A stretch of DNA of 64,000 nucleotides, taken from Betaproteobacteria bacterium (GTDB lineage: Bacteria; Pseudomonadota; Gammaproteobacteria; Burkholderiales; Casimicrobiaceae). This document shows, piece by piece, positions 1 through 10,004 of this stretch. The stretch is taken from contig JAAFJA010000005.1 of the NCBI GenBank assembly GCA_013298765.1, positions 186,001 to 250,000 of the forward strand, read 5' to 3'. The notes beneath the pieces are model-generated. The model saw nothing but the letters and a program-made list of their open reading frames with translations. It did no database searches and was not told where the DNA came from. The position numbers and the translations under genes are program-made. Positions within the stretch are counted from its first letter, which is position 1. Every line of letters starts with the position of its first letter.

Positions 1-1
1 G

Positions 2-211
2 TTGCGGTACGCATTGGATTACGGCGCGGTGCTCGCGGTGCTTCGTGAAACCGTGGCAGACAAAGAGCGCCGCGTAGCGCTCTTTGAAGATTTGCGCTGC
101 ATGGAATTCGCCGCAGTGCCGGTGCACGAAAAGCTACTGCGCGAAGCGCACGAAGAAATGCAGCGCGAGGCGGAGTTTCGGTCGATGCAACAGGAATGGA
201 AACACCGATAA
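2..211 (+). CDS. small phage tail-region protein, probably 5'-truncated by the window
   Basis: The reading frame is open from the first bases of the window and ends with TAA immediately before the ATG of the tape measure gene, with no gap. The visible 69 residues are charged and helix-rich (LREAHEEMQREAEFRSMQQ). A small protein of this kind directly upstream of a tape measure gene is typical of tail assembly chaperone or tail accessory genes in siphophages, but I recognise no specific family. The apparent start (TTG at 2) has no visible ribosome binding site, so the true start probably lies outside the window. Confidence 0.6.
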   Translation: MRYALDYGAVLAVLRETVADKERRVALFEDLRCMEFAAVPVHEKLLREAHEEMQREAEFRSMQQEWKHR

Positions 212-3200
212 ATGAGTCGCGATCTGTACTTAAAGCTCACCATTGCCGCCGATGGCTCGCAATCGGTGCAGGTCGTCAAGCAAGTTGAGGAAGCGGTTAA
301 GGGGGTTCAGGGCGCGACGCGTGCAGGCGCGGCGACGCAGCGCGAAGCCACTAAATCCGTAGACGAATACGTTCAGTCGCTACAGCGCGAGCTGCTCGCG
401 CTGCAATCGTCGCGACAAGCCCTACGCGAGGTAGAGGCCGCCTCCCGTGGTGCAACCGCCGCGCAACTTGAGCAGGTGCGCGCGCTCGGTCAAAACATTG
501 ATGCACTACAGCGCACCGGCAATGCCACGCTGTCTGTACTCGGTCAACTCGGTAGCTACGTCGCGCCGGTTGCGTTGCTCGCCACGATTCGTGAGATTGC
601 CAACACGCTATTGCAGGCCCGTCTACAGGCCGAAAAGCTACAGGCTACGCAGCTATTCGCCAATGACGGCAACACGCTAAAAGCCGCCCGCGACATTGAA
701 TTCGCGAAGAACAAGGCCAACGAATTGGGCCTTGAGCTGATCGCAGTATCGAACAGCTGGGGCAAATATCAGGCGGCGGTCAAAACGTCCAACATCGCGC
801 AAGAAGATGCGCGACAGTTGTTTGACGCGATCTTGAAGGCATCGGCCACGCTGCGCCTATCGAGCGTTGAAACTGAGGGCTCATTGCTCGCAGTCACGCA
901 GATGATTTCCAAAGGCAATGTGCAGGCCGAAGAATTGCGCGGCCAATTGGGCGAGCGCTTGCCGGGTGCATTTGCGATCGCCGCGCGCGCGATGGGAGTC
1001 ACTGAGCGCGAACTAAACAAAATGCTCGAAACCGGGCAAGTGTTGTCGGCAGACTTTTTGCCGAAGTTTGGCGCGCAGCTCTTGAAAGAGTTGGGCGATG
1101 CGCCGACACAGGCGGCGGCGAGCACACAGGCTGCGGTCAATCGCACTGTAAACGCCTGGACAGAGTTAAAGCAGGCAATCGCAGAAAGCATCAATTTCAA
1201 GCCCGCCCTTGAGGCCACGGCGGGATTTTTCTCGTTCTTTACTCGCAACATTCAAGAAGGCCGCGCCGAGCTAGCGCGGCTACGTGAGGATGTATCGGGC
1301 CTGGGCACGATCAACCGTTTGTTTTTGGAGTTTGGGAAGGGGCTCACAAAACAGTCGCCGCAAAGCGTTCAGTCTCCGCTTCGCGATGAGCTGGCATTCC
1401 AAGAGCAGGCAATTGCCAAGCTCGAATTCTTGGGTGCGCGCCGCAATCAGTTTGAAGAGGAAACGCTCGCCCAACGCAAGCGCCGCGCCGCCGAGCTTAA
1501 GGCGACCCTTGATCGCGAAGCGCAGGCCGAAGTGCAAGCGGCAGCGCAAAGCCTCGATGCGCGTGATCGGCGCATGGCCAACATCAAGCAAGTAGACGTA
1601 TTGCTTGATGCAAAGAAAAATTCGGATGAGCGCTATCTCAAAGACCTCGCCGAAGCGGGCAATAAAGAGGCCAAGATCAAGCTCGCGATGCTGGAGTTTG
1701 ATAAGAAATACGCCAATGACAAATGGCGCAGCGCGCAAGAGATTGATGCACTTCGCCAGGCGGAAATTAAAAAGGTGCTGGGCGGCGACGCGAAAAAAGC
1801 AGCGGAAACGATTTACCGCGAACGCATCGCTGCCGAAGAAGCCTATCAGGCGCGAATCAAGCAAACATTGGCCGACGATCTGGCATCGCTCAAGACGCAG
1901 CTATCGGCCAAGCTCATCAGCGAAGATAGCTATCACGACGCCGTAGCGCAGCGGCGATCAATTGCCTTGGCCGAAGAGCGCGAATCGGTCAATCGTCAAT
2001 TGGCGTTTGCGCGCGATGCGGTGGCGAAAGGCGACGCAGCAAAGCGGGCCGACGTACAAAAGTATTTGGGCGAAGAGCAAGCCTTTGCGCAAAAGCGAAA
2101 GGATATCGCCGACGATACCGCTGACGCGATCAACGCGATAAACCAGCGCGAGACGCTCAAATACATCGATGAGCTGTTGAAGCGAACGGCTGCGCACGAT
2201 CGGGCGGCCAGCGCGTTCGTCGAAAAGACGGCGGACATGATCGCGGCTATGAACGAGGAGGCCGATCAGCGCCGCTTTGAAATGGAGCTGATCGGTCAAA
2301 CCGAGGCCGCCCAATCGCGTTTGACCGTGGTTCGCGAGGCCGAAGTGCGCCAGCGAAAGCTGATGTCCGAAGCGCTAAAGGACTACAACAAAGAGCTAAG
2401 TCGCGCCACCACTGAAGAAGAGAAAACCACCGCGCGCACAAATTACGAGCAGCGCGTTCGTGTCATCAATCAGACCACGGCGGCACAAAAAGAGCTGGGG
2501 CTCGCCCTGGTTGAAACGAAAGAAAACGCGCGCATTGCGGGTGAAGCGTTCGATGAGTTTTGGGATGCAGTGGTCGTGCGCGGCGAGAGCGCAGGAAAAA
2601 CGTTCCAAAACATCGTGAAGCGCCTGATTCTGGACTGGCTTAAACAGCAGCTCAGACAGCAATTTGTGTTGAACATCACGCCACAGATGAGCGGCGGCGG
2701 TGGCGGCATTGGCGGTTTTCTGGGATCACTGTTCGGCGGCGGTGCGAGTGGCGGTGCGTCGGCGGGGGGGGGCGCGGGGGCGGGCGGCGGATTTGGCGGA
2801 TTGTTCAGTGGTGCGATGAACTGGCTAGGCAATAGCTTCTTCGGTGCTGGCACTGCAATGGGCAATTTCTTCGGCGCGGCAAGTGGCGGTCTGCTGGGAA
2901 GTCTTGGGACGCTGAGCACTGCGCTTACATCGGGCGTGGCTGCGGCGGGAGGTATGGCGACGGTGCTGGGTTCGTTGATTCCTGTCGTCGGCCCCTTAAT
3001 CGCAATCGCCAGCATGTTTATTGGCAACAATAAAGACGGCGTTTGGTTTGACATTGGCGATCAATACGCTTCGCGCGCTCGCGACCCGCGAAACGTGGTG
3101 ACAACTGCGCTCGGATCGGTCACGAAAGTGGGCGAGCCCGACCCTGCAACGGTGGCCCCGTTCTTTGCGCAGATGCAAAACCTCGCGCAAAACTTTGTAG

Positions 3201-5209
3201 ACATCTTCGGCGAGGAAACGGCGGCACGGGCACGCGCGGCCATCGGTGAGTGGACGGGCTACAGCCAGCGCGGACGCGGCACAGAATATGAGAGCGGCGA
3301 AGAAATGCAGCGCGCGCTCGCCACAGAATCAAAAGATGTCATGGCGGAATTCTTTAGCCGCGCATTCTCTGTGATCGAAGGGCCGTTCGCGCAAGTCATT
3401 TCGAGTTGGTCGGGCAGTACAGAAGAGTTAACCAAATACATTCAGGGCTTACTGATCGCGCAGTCTGCGCTGACGCAGCAAGGCCCGCTTCTCAAATCGA
3501 TCATCGGCCAATCGATTTCGCTGCAAGAGCTGGACAAGCTCAAGAAGGAAGGCGAAACGCTCACCGACACACTTAACCGCGTCGTCACTGCGTTCTCGAT
3601 TACGAACACCGTCGCGGAGTTGATGGGCAGGAGCGCGGAAGATGCGTTCGGCAAGGTGGGGCTTGAGTCGCTGGCTGCGCGTGAGCGATTGATCGCATTG
3701 TCGGGCGGGCTGCAATCGCTGTCGCAGGGTGTGCAGTTCTACTACGAAAACTTTTTCACCGAAGAGGAGCGAAAGCTACGCGAGCGCGAGGCCGCGCAAA
3801 AGCAAGTCAATGCCGTCTTCGAAGAATTTGGCGTCGCCGTGCCACGCACGCGCGATGAATTCCGCTCGCTAGTGTCGGGGCTGGATGTAACCACGGAGAG
3901 AGGCGCGCGGCTATTCGCGGCCCTCATGCGAATCGCGCCCGCGTTTACGCTGTTGACCGATACCGTCACGGCCAGCACGGCGGCGGTCGAACGCAGCGAT
4001 GACTACTTGCGAAACTACTTCACGGAAGAGGAGCGCGTGGCGCTGCGTCGCGCGGAGTCTCAGCGCGAGGTCAATCGGGTGTTTTCCGAGCTGAATTTGA
4101 CCGTGCCAGAAACGCGTGATGCGTTTCGCCAGTTGATTGAGTCGCAGGATTTGACAACCGAGAGCGGGCGTCTTGTCTACAACGCGTTAATGGCGATTGC
4201 GGGCTCATTTGCCGATGTAACGCAGCAGGCGCAACAGACAACGCAGGCAGTAGAAGTGCTCGGCAGCAGTATGTCGGCATTGATTTCGCAAATTCGTAGC
4301 GAGGCGGCGGATCGAATTTCAGGCGTCGAAGGCATTATTGGGGAAACGGCTCAAGGCGCAACCGCGCAGCTTGCGGCCCGCGAGCGCTATTTGCGTGACA
4401 TGCTCGCCACGCTTGCCCCGGACAGTGCGGCGCGTGAGCCGTTTCAGCAAGCGCTTGCGCAGGTCACCTACCTGCAACAAGTATTGGCGCGCGCGGCGGC
4501 GGCTGCGCCCGGCTTTGCCGACCAAATGTACGAGTTGCAATTGCAATACGAGCAGCGCCTGTCGCTCGCACAGGGTAACGCGCAGCTTATGCAGCTCATC
4601 GAAGCCGACTATCAGCGTCGCCGCCTGGAAATCATCACGCAGGGCACGTCGAGCGGTCTTTCTACGCTTCGAAATCAGTTCCGCGAGTGGCTAGATGGCT
4701 TGATGCTGAACGATCAGCTCAGCACGCTCACGCCAGAGCAACGGCTCGCAGAGGCGGAACGCCAGTATCGCGCCGCGCTTGGCACAAACGACGCCTCGCA
4801 GATCACAAGCGCTGCGGATGCGTATCTGCGCATTGCGCGCGAGTTTTTTGCAAGCGGCGCGGGCTATCAAGCGATCTTCGCTGCGATCACGGGCCAGGTC
4901 GGCATCCTCGCGTCCGGGGGCACGCTTTCGGCCACTGCGCCCGTTGTCGGCGCGGGAGGGGCTTCCACATTGCCGCCCGCAAGCGCGAGCGCAAGTAACG
5001 CAGCGGCGGCAGCGGCAGCGGCGGCGTCTGCGGCCACATCGGCGAATTCCTCGCTTGCCACGATCATGAATTCGGTCGCGCAGCTCACGGCGGAAGTGAA
5101 GTACAGCATTGATCGAGAAGCGGCGGCCACGCGCAACAACGATAACGAGAACACGGAGCGCTTGACGCGTGCGATCGCTTCGCCAGGCTTTGAAAGGGTT
5201 GAACCATGA
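212..5209 (+). CDS. phage tail tape measure protein
   Basis: At 1665 residues this is the longest gene in the window. Residues about 170-290 match the tape-measure N-terminal domain (SNSWGKYQAAVKTS..., QLGERLPGAFAIAARAMG, DFLPKFGAQLLKEL). A long coiled-coil region follows to about 780. A lambda-type tape-measure C-terminal segment then appears (AFDEFWDAVVVRGESAG, about 775-815). Next come a glycine-rich hydrophobic stretch (about 825-935) that would cross the membrane during DNA ejection, and two tandem copies of a roughly 75-residue unit containing FTEEER and LTTE/VTTE (about 1176-1250 and 1264-1340). The C-terminus is alanine-rich. The protein should set tail length. The start is contiguous with the preceding stop, and the end overlaps the next gene by ATGA. 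Confidence 0.93.
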   Translation: MSRDLYLKLTIAADGSQSVQVVKQVEEAVKGVQGATRAGAATQREATKSVDEYVQSLQRELLALQSSRQALREVEAASRGATAAQLEQVRALGQNIDALQRTGNATLSVLGQLGSYVAPVALLATIREIANTLLQARLQAEKLQATQLFANDGNTLKAARDIEFAKNKANELGLELIAVSNSWGKYQAAVKTSNIAQEDARQLFDAILKASATLRLSSVETEGSLLAVTQMISKGNVQAEELRGQLGERLPGAFAIAARAMGVTERELNKMLETGQVLSADFLPKFGAQLLKELGDAPTQAAASTQAAVNRTVNAWTELKQAIAESINFKPALEATAGFFSFFTRNIQEGRAELARLREDVSGLGTINRLFLEFGKGLTKQSPQSVQSPLRDELAFQEQAIAKLEFLGARRNQFEEETLAQRKRRAAELKATLDREAQAEVQAAAQSLDARDRRMANIKQVDVLLDAKKNSDERYLKDLAEAGNKEAKIKLAMLEFDKKYANDKWRSAQEIDALRQAEIKKVLGGDAKKAAETIYRERIAAEEAYQARIKQTLADDLASLKTQLSAKLISEDSYHDAVAQRRSIALAEERESVNRQLAFARDAVAKGDAAKRADVQKYLGEEQAFAQKRKDIADDTADAINAINQRETLKYIDELLKRTAAHDRAASAFVEKTADMIAAMNEEADQRRFEMELIGQTEAAQSRLTVVREAEVRQRKLMSEALKDYNKELSRATTEEEKTTARTNYEQRVRVINQTTAAQKELGLALVETKENARIAGEAFDEFWDAVVVRGESAGKTFQNIVKRLILDWLKQQLRQQFVLNITPQMSGGGGGIGGFLGSLFGGGASGGASAGGGAGAGGGFGGLFSGAMNWLGNSFFGAGTAMGNFFGAASGGLLGSLGTLSTALTSGVAAAGGMATVLGSLIPVVGPLIAIASMFIGNNKDGVWFDIGDQYASRARDPRNVVTTALGSVTKVGEPDPATVAPFFAQMQNLAQNFVDIFGEETAARARAAIGEWTGYSQRGRGTEYESGEEMQRALATESKDVMAEFFSRAFSVIEGPFAQVISSWSGSTEELTKYIQGLLIAQSALTQQGPLLKSIIGQSISLQELDKLKKEGETLTDTLNRVVTAFSITNTVAELMGRSAEDAFGKVGLESLAARERLIALSGGLQSLSQGVQFYYENFFTEEERKLREREAAQKQVNAVFEEFGVAVPRTRDEFRSLVSGLDVTTERGARLFAALMRIAPAFTLLTDTVTASTAAVERSDDYLRNYFTEEERVALRRAESQREVNRVFSELNLTVPETRDAFRQLIESQDLTTESGRLVYNALMAIAGSFADVTQQAQQTTQAVEVLGSSMSALISQIRSEAADRISGVEGIIGETAQGATAQLAARERYLRDMLATLAPDSAAREPFQQALAQVTYLQQVLARAAAAAPGFADQMYELQLQYEQRLSLAQGNAQLMQLIEADYQRRRLEIITQGTSSGLSTLRNQFREWLDGLMLNDQLSTLTPEQRLAEAERQYRAALGTNDASQITSAADAYLRIAREFFASGAGYQAIFAAITGQVGILASGGTLSATAPVVGAGGASTLPPASASASNAAAAAAAAASAATSANSSLATIMNSVAQLTAEVKYSIDREAAATRNNDNENTERLTRAIASPGFERVEP

Positions 5210-8055
5210 CCTATTTTTGTGACTGGGGGCCGTACTTCAAAAGCCAAACGGGAAACAAGTTCCGCGAATTCCCTTCGGCCACTGCGGCGGACTGGACGGG
5301 CGTTACCCTTCGGAGTGACGATACGCGCACGATCGGAGCGCTAGCGGCGGGTTCTACGGCCACATGGACGGCGCAAGACGCATTAAGCATCGTTGAAGCG
5401 CTGGCAGAGCTTGTGTTAATACCTGGGCAGTACGAATCGACGGCGATCGACGTGCAGATTTATCGCGCTCGCGTCAATACATCAACAGGCCAGCTGATTC
5501 TTTCGCGTGCTGGCGTGGATGTTGTAACCGTGGCGCTCCCGGCGAGTGTCTGGACAAACTCAGCCACGTTCGGATCGTGTTGGCTGCGCTGTCGCTGGGA
5601 GGCGGGAAAGAATGAGGCGCAGGCGCGCGTCTGGTCTGTCAATGAGCCAGAGCCTACGGCATGGACGGCCATTCACGCGGCCACGAGCTTTATCACAACG
5701 ATCATTTCGCCGCAGATCGGCTGGCCGGGCGCTTCACAGCCACAGGCGTTTGGTTGGTACAGCGTAACCTCTAATTTGGGAGCGTGCCCAACGCCGCGCC
5801 GCGCGAGCGATCGCAACTATTACGATAAGTGGCTTGCCGTTGCTCACAAACAAGGCGGCTCATCGGTTCCCCGAGTGATGACGCTAGAAGTGTTCGCGCC
5901 CGCCGTCAAAGTGGGTGCGCCCACGTTGCGCGCGCCCGGCGTCATGCGCGCTGCAACGCAGGATTACAACAGCGGCGGCGCGTGGCCGTTTGATAATCAG
6001 CGCTTTCCGGCCACGATGCTGAACTGGCCCAAGTTTGATCGCAAGCTCCCCGAAACCATTGTCGGGCGGCAGGCAATCACGGCGGGTACGCTACGCATCG
6101 CAAATGCAAATGGCATTAATGACCGCTGGATTCGCGCGCACAACATCCGAGCCGTGGCGCAGCTGCGCTACGGCGATCCAAGTTGGCCGTTTTACGACTT
6201 GCGAGCCGTGTTTACGGGTGAGGTCGCCAACGTGTCAGATGCGGGCGGCGCGATTGATTTGCAGCTTCGCGACGGCATGAGCCGCTTTGATCGCCTCGTC
6301 GAGCAAACGCTGACGGCGGGCGATGGTGGGAGACCCATCCCACGCTGTCTGGGCGAGTGTTACAACGTGTCGCCCTTGCTCACCGCGCCGTCAACGTTGA
6401 CTTACACGGTCGATTCGCTTCCGATTCAAGCGGTGACGGCGGTGCGCGATCGGGGTGTCACGTTAACCACTGCGCAGATCGGCGTTCTGCAAAGTTTTGA
6501 CGCAGCGGCGGATACGCTCCGCTTTCGTGACCCGCATGGGCTTCTCGCTGGTGAGAGCTTTACGCCGACCGGCGCAGTGCCAGGGGGCATGACAAGTGGC
6601 GTAGAGGTGTTTGTTCACTCAGTAATTGACGCGTGGACGGTCAAAGTGTCGGCAACGTTTGGCGGCCCGGCGCTCGATTTGACCGGTACGGACTCCTACA
6701 CGGTATCCGCCACGTTCCCCGCCGCAAATCGTATTCGCACCGCCGTGGCCCACAATTACACAGCGGGCGCGTCGTTCCAAATTCGCAGCGGCACACCGCC
6801 CGGCGGCGCGGCATTGAATACGAACTACTTTGCAATTTCGGCGGGACTCACGGCAAACGAATTGTCGTTTTCGCTCACAAGCGGCGGTGCGGCGGTCGAT
6901 CTTACGGCGTCCACGACGCTCGCCGTGACGTTTGTGAACGACGCCACTAATACGCTGAACACGTCGGCTGCTGTACCCTTCTCCGACAACCAGGCGCTCG
7001 CGGTTGAAGGCGCTTCGCTGCCAACACCACTGAGTCAAGGTGTTTATTTTCGAGGCCCGACGACGTACACGTTTGCCGTTGAGCTTCGCGCAACCAGCGG
7101 CGGCGCAGTCATCGATTTGACCGACACCACGCTTTCAGCGGCGAGCGTTTCAAACAATCAGAGCGGCTACGTGGTCACGCGCTGGCTTGGCGCAACGGTG
7201 AGCGCGTCGGCTTTTGTGGCCAACCCAACCGCAGGCACATTCCGCTTGCGCGCCAATCCAGCGGGTCAAATCACATGCGACGTGCAGGGCGAGCGCGTCG
7301 GCGCGACTTATTCTGCAAGCGCTGCACATGCAGTGCGCGTCTTGCTGGGGGACAATTCAGGCGTGCATGACGCGTTTCGCACGGGCGCACAATGGTCGTT
7401 TGCCATTGGCCTGGCGATTACCGAGCGTGCAAACCTAGGCGATCTACTGGATCAGCTGGCGGAAGCCACGCAGTCGGTGTGGGGCGTCAATCGGCTGGGC
7501 GTGTTTGTTGCGCGATCAATTTATGCGTTCAGTTCGCGCTCAATCGATATGGATCGTGACCCGCTCGCGCTGCCGAAGATTCTCTCGAAACGCTTGCCCG
7601 CTGACGCATACGTAAGCCTACCGGTCTGGAGAAAAAACTACACGGTGCAATCGCCCACCGATCTGGCGAGCGGGTTATCCGCCGCCGATGTCGCGCAGTG
7701 GGGAAAGGACTTTTTGCAAGAGGGCGCAATCGCTGCGCCGTTCCCGCTGGTAGATAACGGTACGCAGGGTGCGCGCTTAGATGTGCGCCGGGACACAAGC
7801 ATTGGCGTGTCATCGGGCGGTAGCTTTTCGTTTCCAACACGCCAAACACTGAGCGTTCAAGTGACGCTGTTGATGACGGCCCTAGATGCGTTTGAGCTAG
7901 GGCGCGAGGTGCAGCTCGTCACGACGCGCGATGCGCTTAATGACGGCGGTGTCGGTCAAACGCTGGTCACAGGTATCGCGGAGGATTTCGAAAACGGAGC
8001 CGTCACGCTCACACTTCTGCGCCCGATTGTCGGATTTTTCCCGCCCAACACGTAA
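5206..8055 (+). CDS. phage tail (hub or fibre-like) protein with three internal repeats
   Basis: This 949-residue protein is translationally coupled to the tape measure gene through an ATGA overlap. Its position after the tape measure gene and its beta-rich composition point to a distal tail, hub or adhesin role. Residues about 436-650 hold three divergent units of about 72 residues. Each ends in a GG-A-x-DLT motif (GGPALDLT, GGAAVDLT, GGAVIDLT), a type seen in phage tail proteins that bind surfaces or symmetrise the hub. The C-terminal third (GDLLDQLAEATQSVWGVNRLG) resembles the hub region of long-tailed phages only loosely. I cannot assign a precise family. Confidence 0.75.
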   Translation: MTYFCDWGPYFKSQTGNKFREFPSATAADWTGVTLRSDDTRTIGALAAGSTATWTAQDALSIVEALAELVLIPGQYESTAIDVQIYRARVNTSTGQLILSRAGVDVVTVALPASVWTNSATFGSCWLRCRWEAGKNEAQARVWSVNEPEPTAWTAIHAATSFITTIISPQIGWPGASQPQAFGWYSVTSNLGACPTPRRASDRNYYDKWLAVAHKQGGSSVPRVMTLEVFAPAVKVGAPTLRAPGVMRAATQDYNSGGAWPFDNQRFPATMLNWPKFDRKLPETIVGRQAITAGTLRIANANGINDRWIRAHNIRAVAQLRYGDPSWPFYDLRAVFTGEVANVSDAGGAIDLQLRDGMSRFDRLVEQTLTAGDGGRPIPRCLGECYNVSPLLTAPSTLTYTVDSLPIQAVTAVRDRGVTLTTAQIGVLQSFDAAADTLRFRDPHGLLAGESFTPTGAVPGGMTSGVEVFVHSVIDAWTVKVSATFGGPALDLTGTDSYTVSATFPAANRIRTAVAHNYTAGASFQIRSGTPPGGAALNTNYFAISAGLTANELSFSLTSGGAAVDLTASTTLAVTFVNDATNTLNTSAAVPFSDNQALAVEGASLPTPLSQGVYFRGPTTYTFAVELRATSGGAVIDLTDTTLSAASVSNNQSGYVVTRWLGATVSASAFVANPTAGTFRLRANPAGQITCDVQGERVGATYSASAAHAVRVLLGDNSGVHDAFRTGAQWSFAIGLAITERANLGDLLDQLAEATQSVWGVNRLGVFVARSIYAFSSRSIDMDRDPLALPKILSKRLPADAYVSLPVWRKNYTVQSPTDLASGLSAADVAQWGKDFLQEGAIAAPFPLVDNGTQGARLDVRRDTSIGVSSGGSFSFPTRQTLSVQVTLLMTALDAFELGREVQLVTTRDALNDGGVGQTLVTGIAEDFENGAVTLTLLRPIVGFFPPNT

Positions 8056-8060
8056 GCACT

Positions 8061-8891
8061 ATGCCGACGAGACTTTCCATCATTCACACCAACCGCGCCG
8101 ATTCAGCCACGCTTTCGGTATCGCCCGCCGAAAACGCAAGCTATCCCGTGGCCAATCTGAAAACCATCGCACGCACCGAAACGCTGCGCACAAGCGGCTT
8201 AACGGCCCAGCAGATTCGCGCGGTATGGCCCGCCAATGTCTCGGCGAATGCGATCGCGCTTTGCTATCACGATCTAACGGCTGCGGCCACCTGGCGTGTG
8301 CGCCTCTACAGCGACGCAACATTTACCACGAGCGTCTACGACAGCGGCACGGTCACCGCCTACGATAGCGGGGGCATTTCTTCGTTCGACGACATCAATT
8401 CAGCGGCTTTTCGCGAGTACAAAAACAGTGTGCTCTGGCTTACCAGCACATTCACCAATGTGCGATCGGCCACGATCGATTTGAACGATTCAACGAATCC
8501 AGACGGCTTTTTAGAAGCCGCGCGATTATTCATCGGTCAATACACCGAATTACAGCGCAATTTCAAGTGGTTGCATCCGATCGCGTTAGTGTCGCCAACA
8601 ACGATGCAAACCACGCTGGGCGGCGATGATCTTGGGCAATTCAACGGCCCGATGAAGAGAAAACTGGAGCTAGACATGAGCGCTGTGCTCACGGAAGCCG
8701 ATCGCAATTTTCTGTTCGACCTGGTACGCGTCAAAGACAAGTCAGGCGACTTCTTTTTGTCGGCTTGGCCCAACGCGGGCGGCAAGATCACGCGCGACTA
8801 CGCGATGTGGGCGCGTTTTGTCGATTGGCAGGGCGTTGATCGCCCAATGATTAACCTCTACGGCACAAAGATAACGGCGGGTAGCCGCTAA
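8061..8891 (+). CDS. phage distal tail protein, unknown family
   Basis: This 276-residue protein is the last rightward gene of the tail operon, 5 bp after the previous gene. It is beta-strand rich throughout. The C-terminal half (LTEADRNFLFDLVRVKDKSGDFF, MWARFVDWQGVDRPMINLYG) resembles minor tail proteins that pack on the distal tail or baseplate, and the N-terminal half could be a jelly-roll domain. No catalytic motif is visible. It ends where the convergent - strand gene block begins. Confidence 0.7.
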   Translation: MPTRLSIIHTNRADSATLSVSPAENASYPVANLKTIARTETLRTSGLTAQQIRAVWPANVSANAIALCYHDLTAAATWRVRLYSDATFTTSVYDSGTVTAYDSGGISSFDDINSAAFREYKNSVLWLTSTFTNVRSATIDLNDSTNPDGFLEAARLFIGQYTELQRNFKWLHPIALVSPTTMQTTLGGDDLGQFNGPMKRKLELDMSAVLTEADRNFLFDLVRVKDKSGDFFLSAWPNAGGKITRDYAMWARFVDWQGVDRPMINLYGTKITAGSR

Positions 8892-8895
8892 CCGG

Positions 8896-8909
8896 ATTTT
8901 TAGAACCGG
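8896..8909 (-). repeat. variant copy of the prophage 13-bp repeat
   Basis: On the + strand this reads ATTTTTAGAACCGG, one inserted base plus one change from the repeat ATTTTGGAACCGG found five times between 9004 and 10958. It lies just past the stop codon of the last tail gene, has the same orientation as the other copies, and is flanked by CCGG on both sides. Confidence 0.45.
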
Positions 8910-8944
8910 CTCGGTTCATGCTCTTTAATAATTCAAGCGATCGG

Positions 8945-8977
8945 CGCTCGGTCAAGCCGCAGTGATTTGACCGAGCG
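8945..8977. terminator. hairpin between convergent prophage operons
   Basis: Perfect 11-bp inverted repeat CGCTCGGTCAA / TTGACCGAGCG with an 11-nt loop, lying between the converging tail operon and - strand operon. No clear T-run follows on either strand, so it may be a non-canonical terminator or a processing or stabilising hairpin. Confidence 0.45.
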
Positions 8978-8999
8978 ACCGATTTTCACGTTGCCGATT

Positions 9000-9398
9000 T
9001 CAAATTTTGGAACCGGGGCGTATTTTGCTAGGCGCGCCAGGCGCGTTTTTGGCCGCTTGGTACGCTTGCGCGCTCAAGTGGTGGTCAACGACCCAGCTCG
9101 CCTCTTTCGCGAGCGTTTGGAGCCGTTCTTTCGCGTTTGTGGTGTTGCCAAGTCGGAACGCGAGGGATTCAAGCGCGGTTTGATAATCTCGACGATCAAT
9201 CATCACATCCAGCGCGCGCCCGCTACGCTGATCCGCGCGTAGCAAACGCCCTAGTTGTGGCGGCATTCCGAAAGCGGGTGTGGTTTGGTAGACAAAGAAT
9301 GTGATCTTATGAGGCTGGTGAACGACTTGGTACGGTTGTTCGCGCTTATCAAGCTCGATCACGTAGTCACTCGGTCGAAAAGGGTTCGCCTTAGACAT
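9000..9398 (-). CDS. prophage protein of unknown function
   Basis: This 132-residue protein is the last gene of the leftward operon. The start overlaps the end of the upstream gene by 8 bp (ATGTCTAA), so translation is probably coupled. It is hydrophilic, with no recognised domain; the stretch QPYQVVHQPHKITFFVY is the most strand-like part. It ends in PGSKI because a copy of the 13-bp repeat (9004-9016) forms the last codons. The neighbouring gene ends almost the same way for the same reason. Confidence 0.65.
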   Translation of the reverse strand: MSKANPFRPSDYVIELDKREQPYQVVHQPHKITFFVYQTTPAFGMPPQLGRLLRADQRSGRALDVMIDRRDYQTALESLAFRLGNTTNAKERLQTLAKEASWVVDHHLSAQAYQAAKNAPGAPSKIRPGSKI

Positions 9399-9954
9399 GA
9401 TCCGGCTTCCGTTTTGAAATTTTGGAACCGGGGGGCTTTTCGGTCAGTTTCGATTCGCGAACCCAGGCCCACACGCTACGCCCGCTAATTTCAATTTCGT
9501 GCATGCGTTCGACTAGCCATCGCCCGCGCGCTTCAGATATTTTTTGAGCACGTCTAAAGCCGTTGCCGCGATATTGCTCGCCCACGTGGTTGACGACTTG
9601 ATGACGCACTTCATCCGTATAGATGAGTGGCTCGTCATACCACCCCACAACAAAATGGTCGCCAGGGTCGCCGTCGTGATACTTGGTCGCAACAACATAA
9701 TCGCCCTTCTGGAATTTTGGCGGCGTACTAGGCTTTTTCCCCGGCCCAAACGCTGGGCGCTTGTGTGTTTTCAGCGTGTAAAGCTCCCACAAGCCCGGAT
9801 GCATCGGCGAGCGCCCCGCGAGCCAATCTTCGGCAGTGCGAAGCGCGGAATGCACGGCGCAAGCGAATTCCGCCCGCGTGTGACCGGCGCGCTTGATCGC
9901 CGCCCGAATCTCATCGGGCGTAGGCGCGGTGTCGTTGTAGGTGACTTTAGGCAT
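9391..9954 (-). CDS. HTH protein with C-terminal SH3-like domain (prophage regulator candidate)
   Basis: This protein has 187 residues. Residues about 12-65 (TPDEIRAAIKRAGHTRAEFA, TAEDWLAGRSPMHPGLWELY) match the short phage-type XRE-like helix-turn-helix in which a Trp-x-x-Gly recognition segment follows two helices. Residues about 80-140 (FQKGDYVVATKYHDGDPGDH, VGWYDEP) look like a small beta-barrel of SH3/KOW type. A 22-bp perfect palindrome with flanking half-sites lies at the likely promoter, suggesting autoregulation. Near the C-terminus PGSKI is encoded by a copy of the 13-bp repeat (9419-9431). Confidence 0.65.
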   Translation of the reverse strand: MPKVTYNDTAPTPDEIRAAIKRAGHTRAEFACAVHSALRTAEDWLAGRSPMHPGLWELYTLKTHKRPAFGPGKKPSTPPKFQKGDYVVATKYHDGDPGDHFVVGWYDEPLIYTDEVRHQVVNHVGEQYRGNGFRRAQKISEARGRWLVERMHEIEISGRSVWAWVRESKLTEKPPGSKISKRKPDHV

Positions 9955-10004
9955 GGTGCGCGATCTTATCCCCGCGTCGGCGGTGTTTGTTAAGCATAAA
10001 CGTC

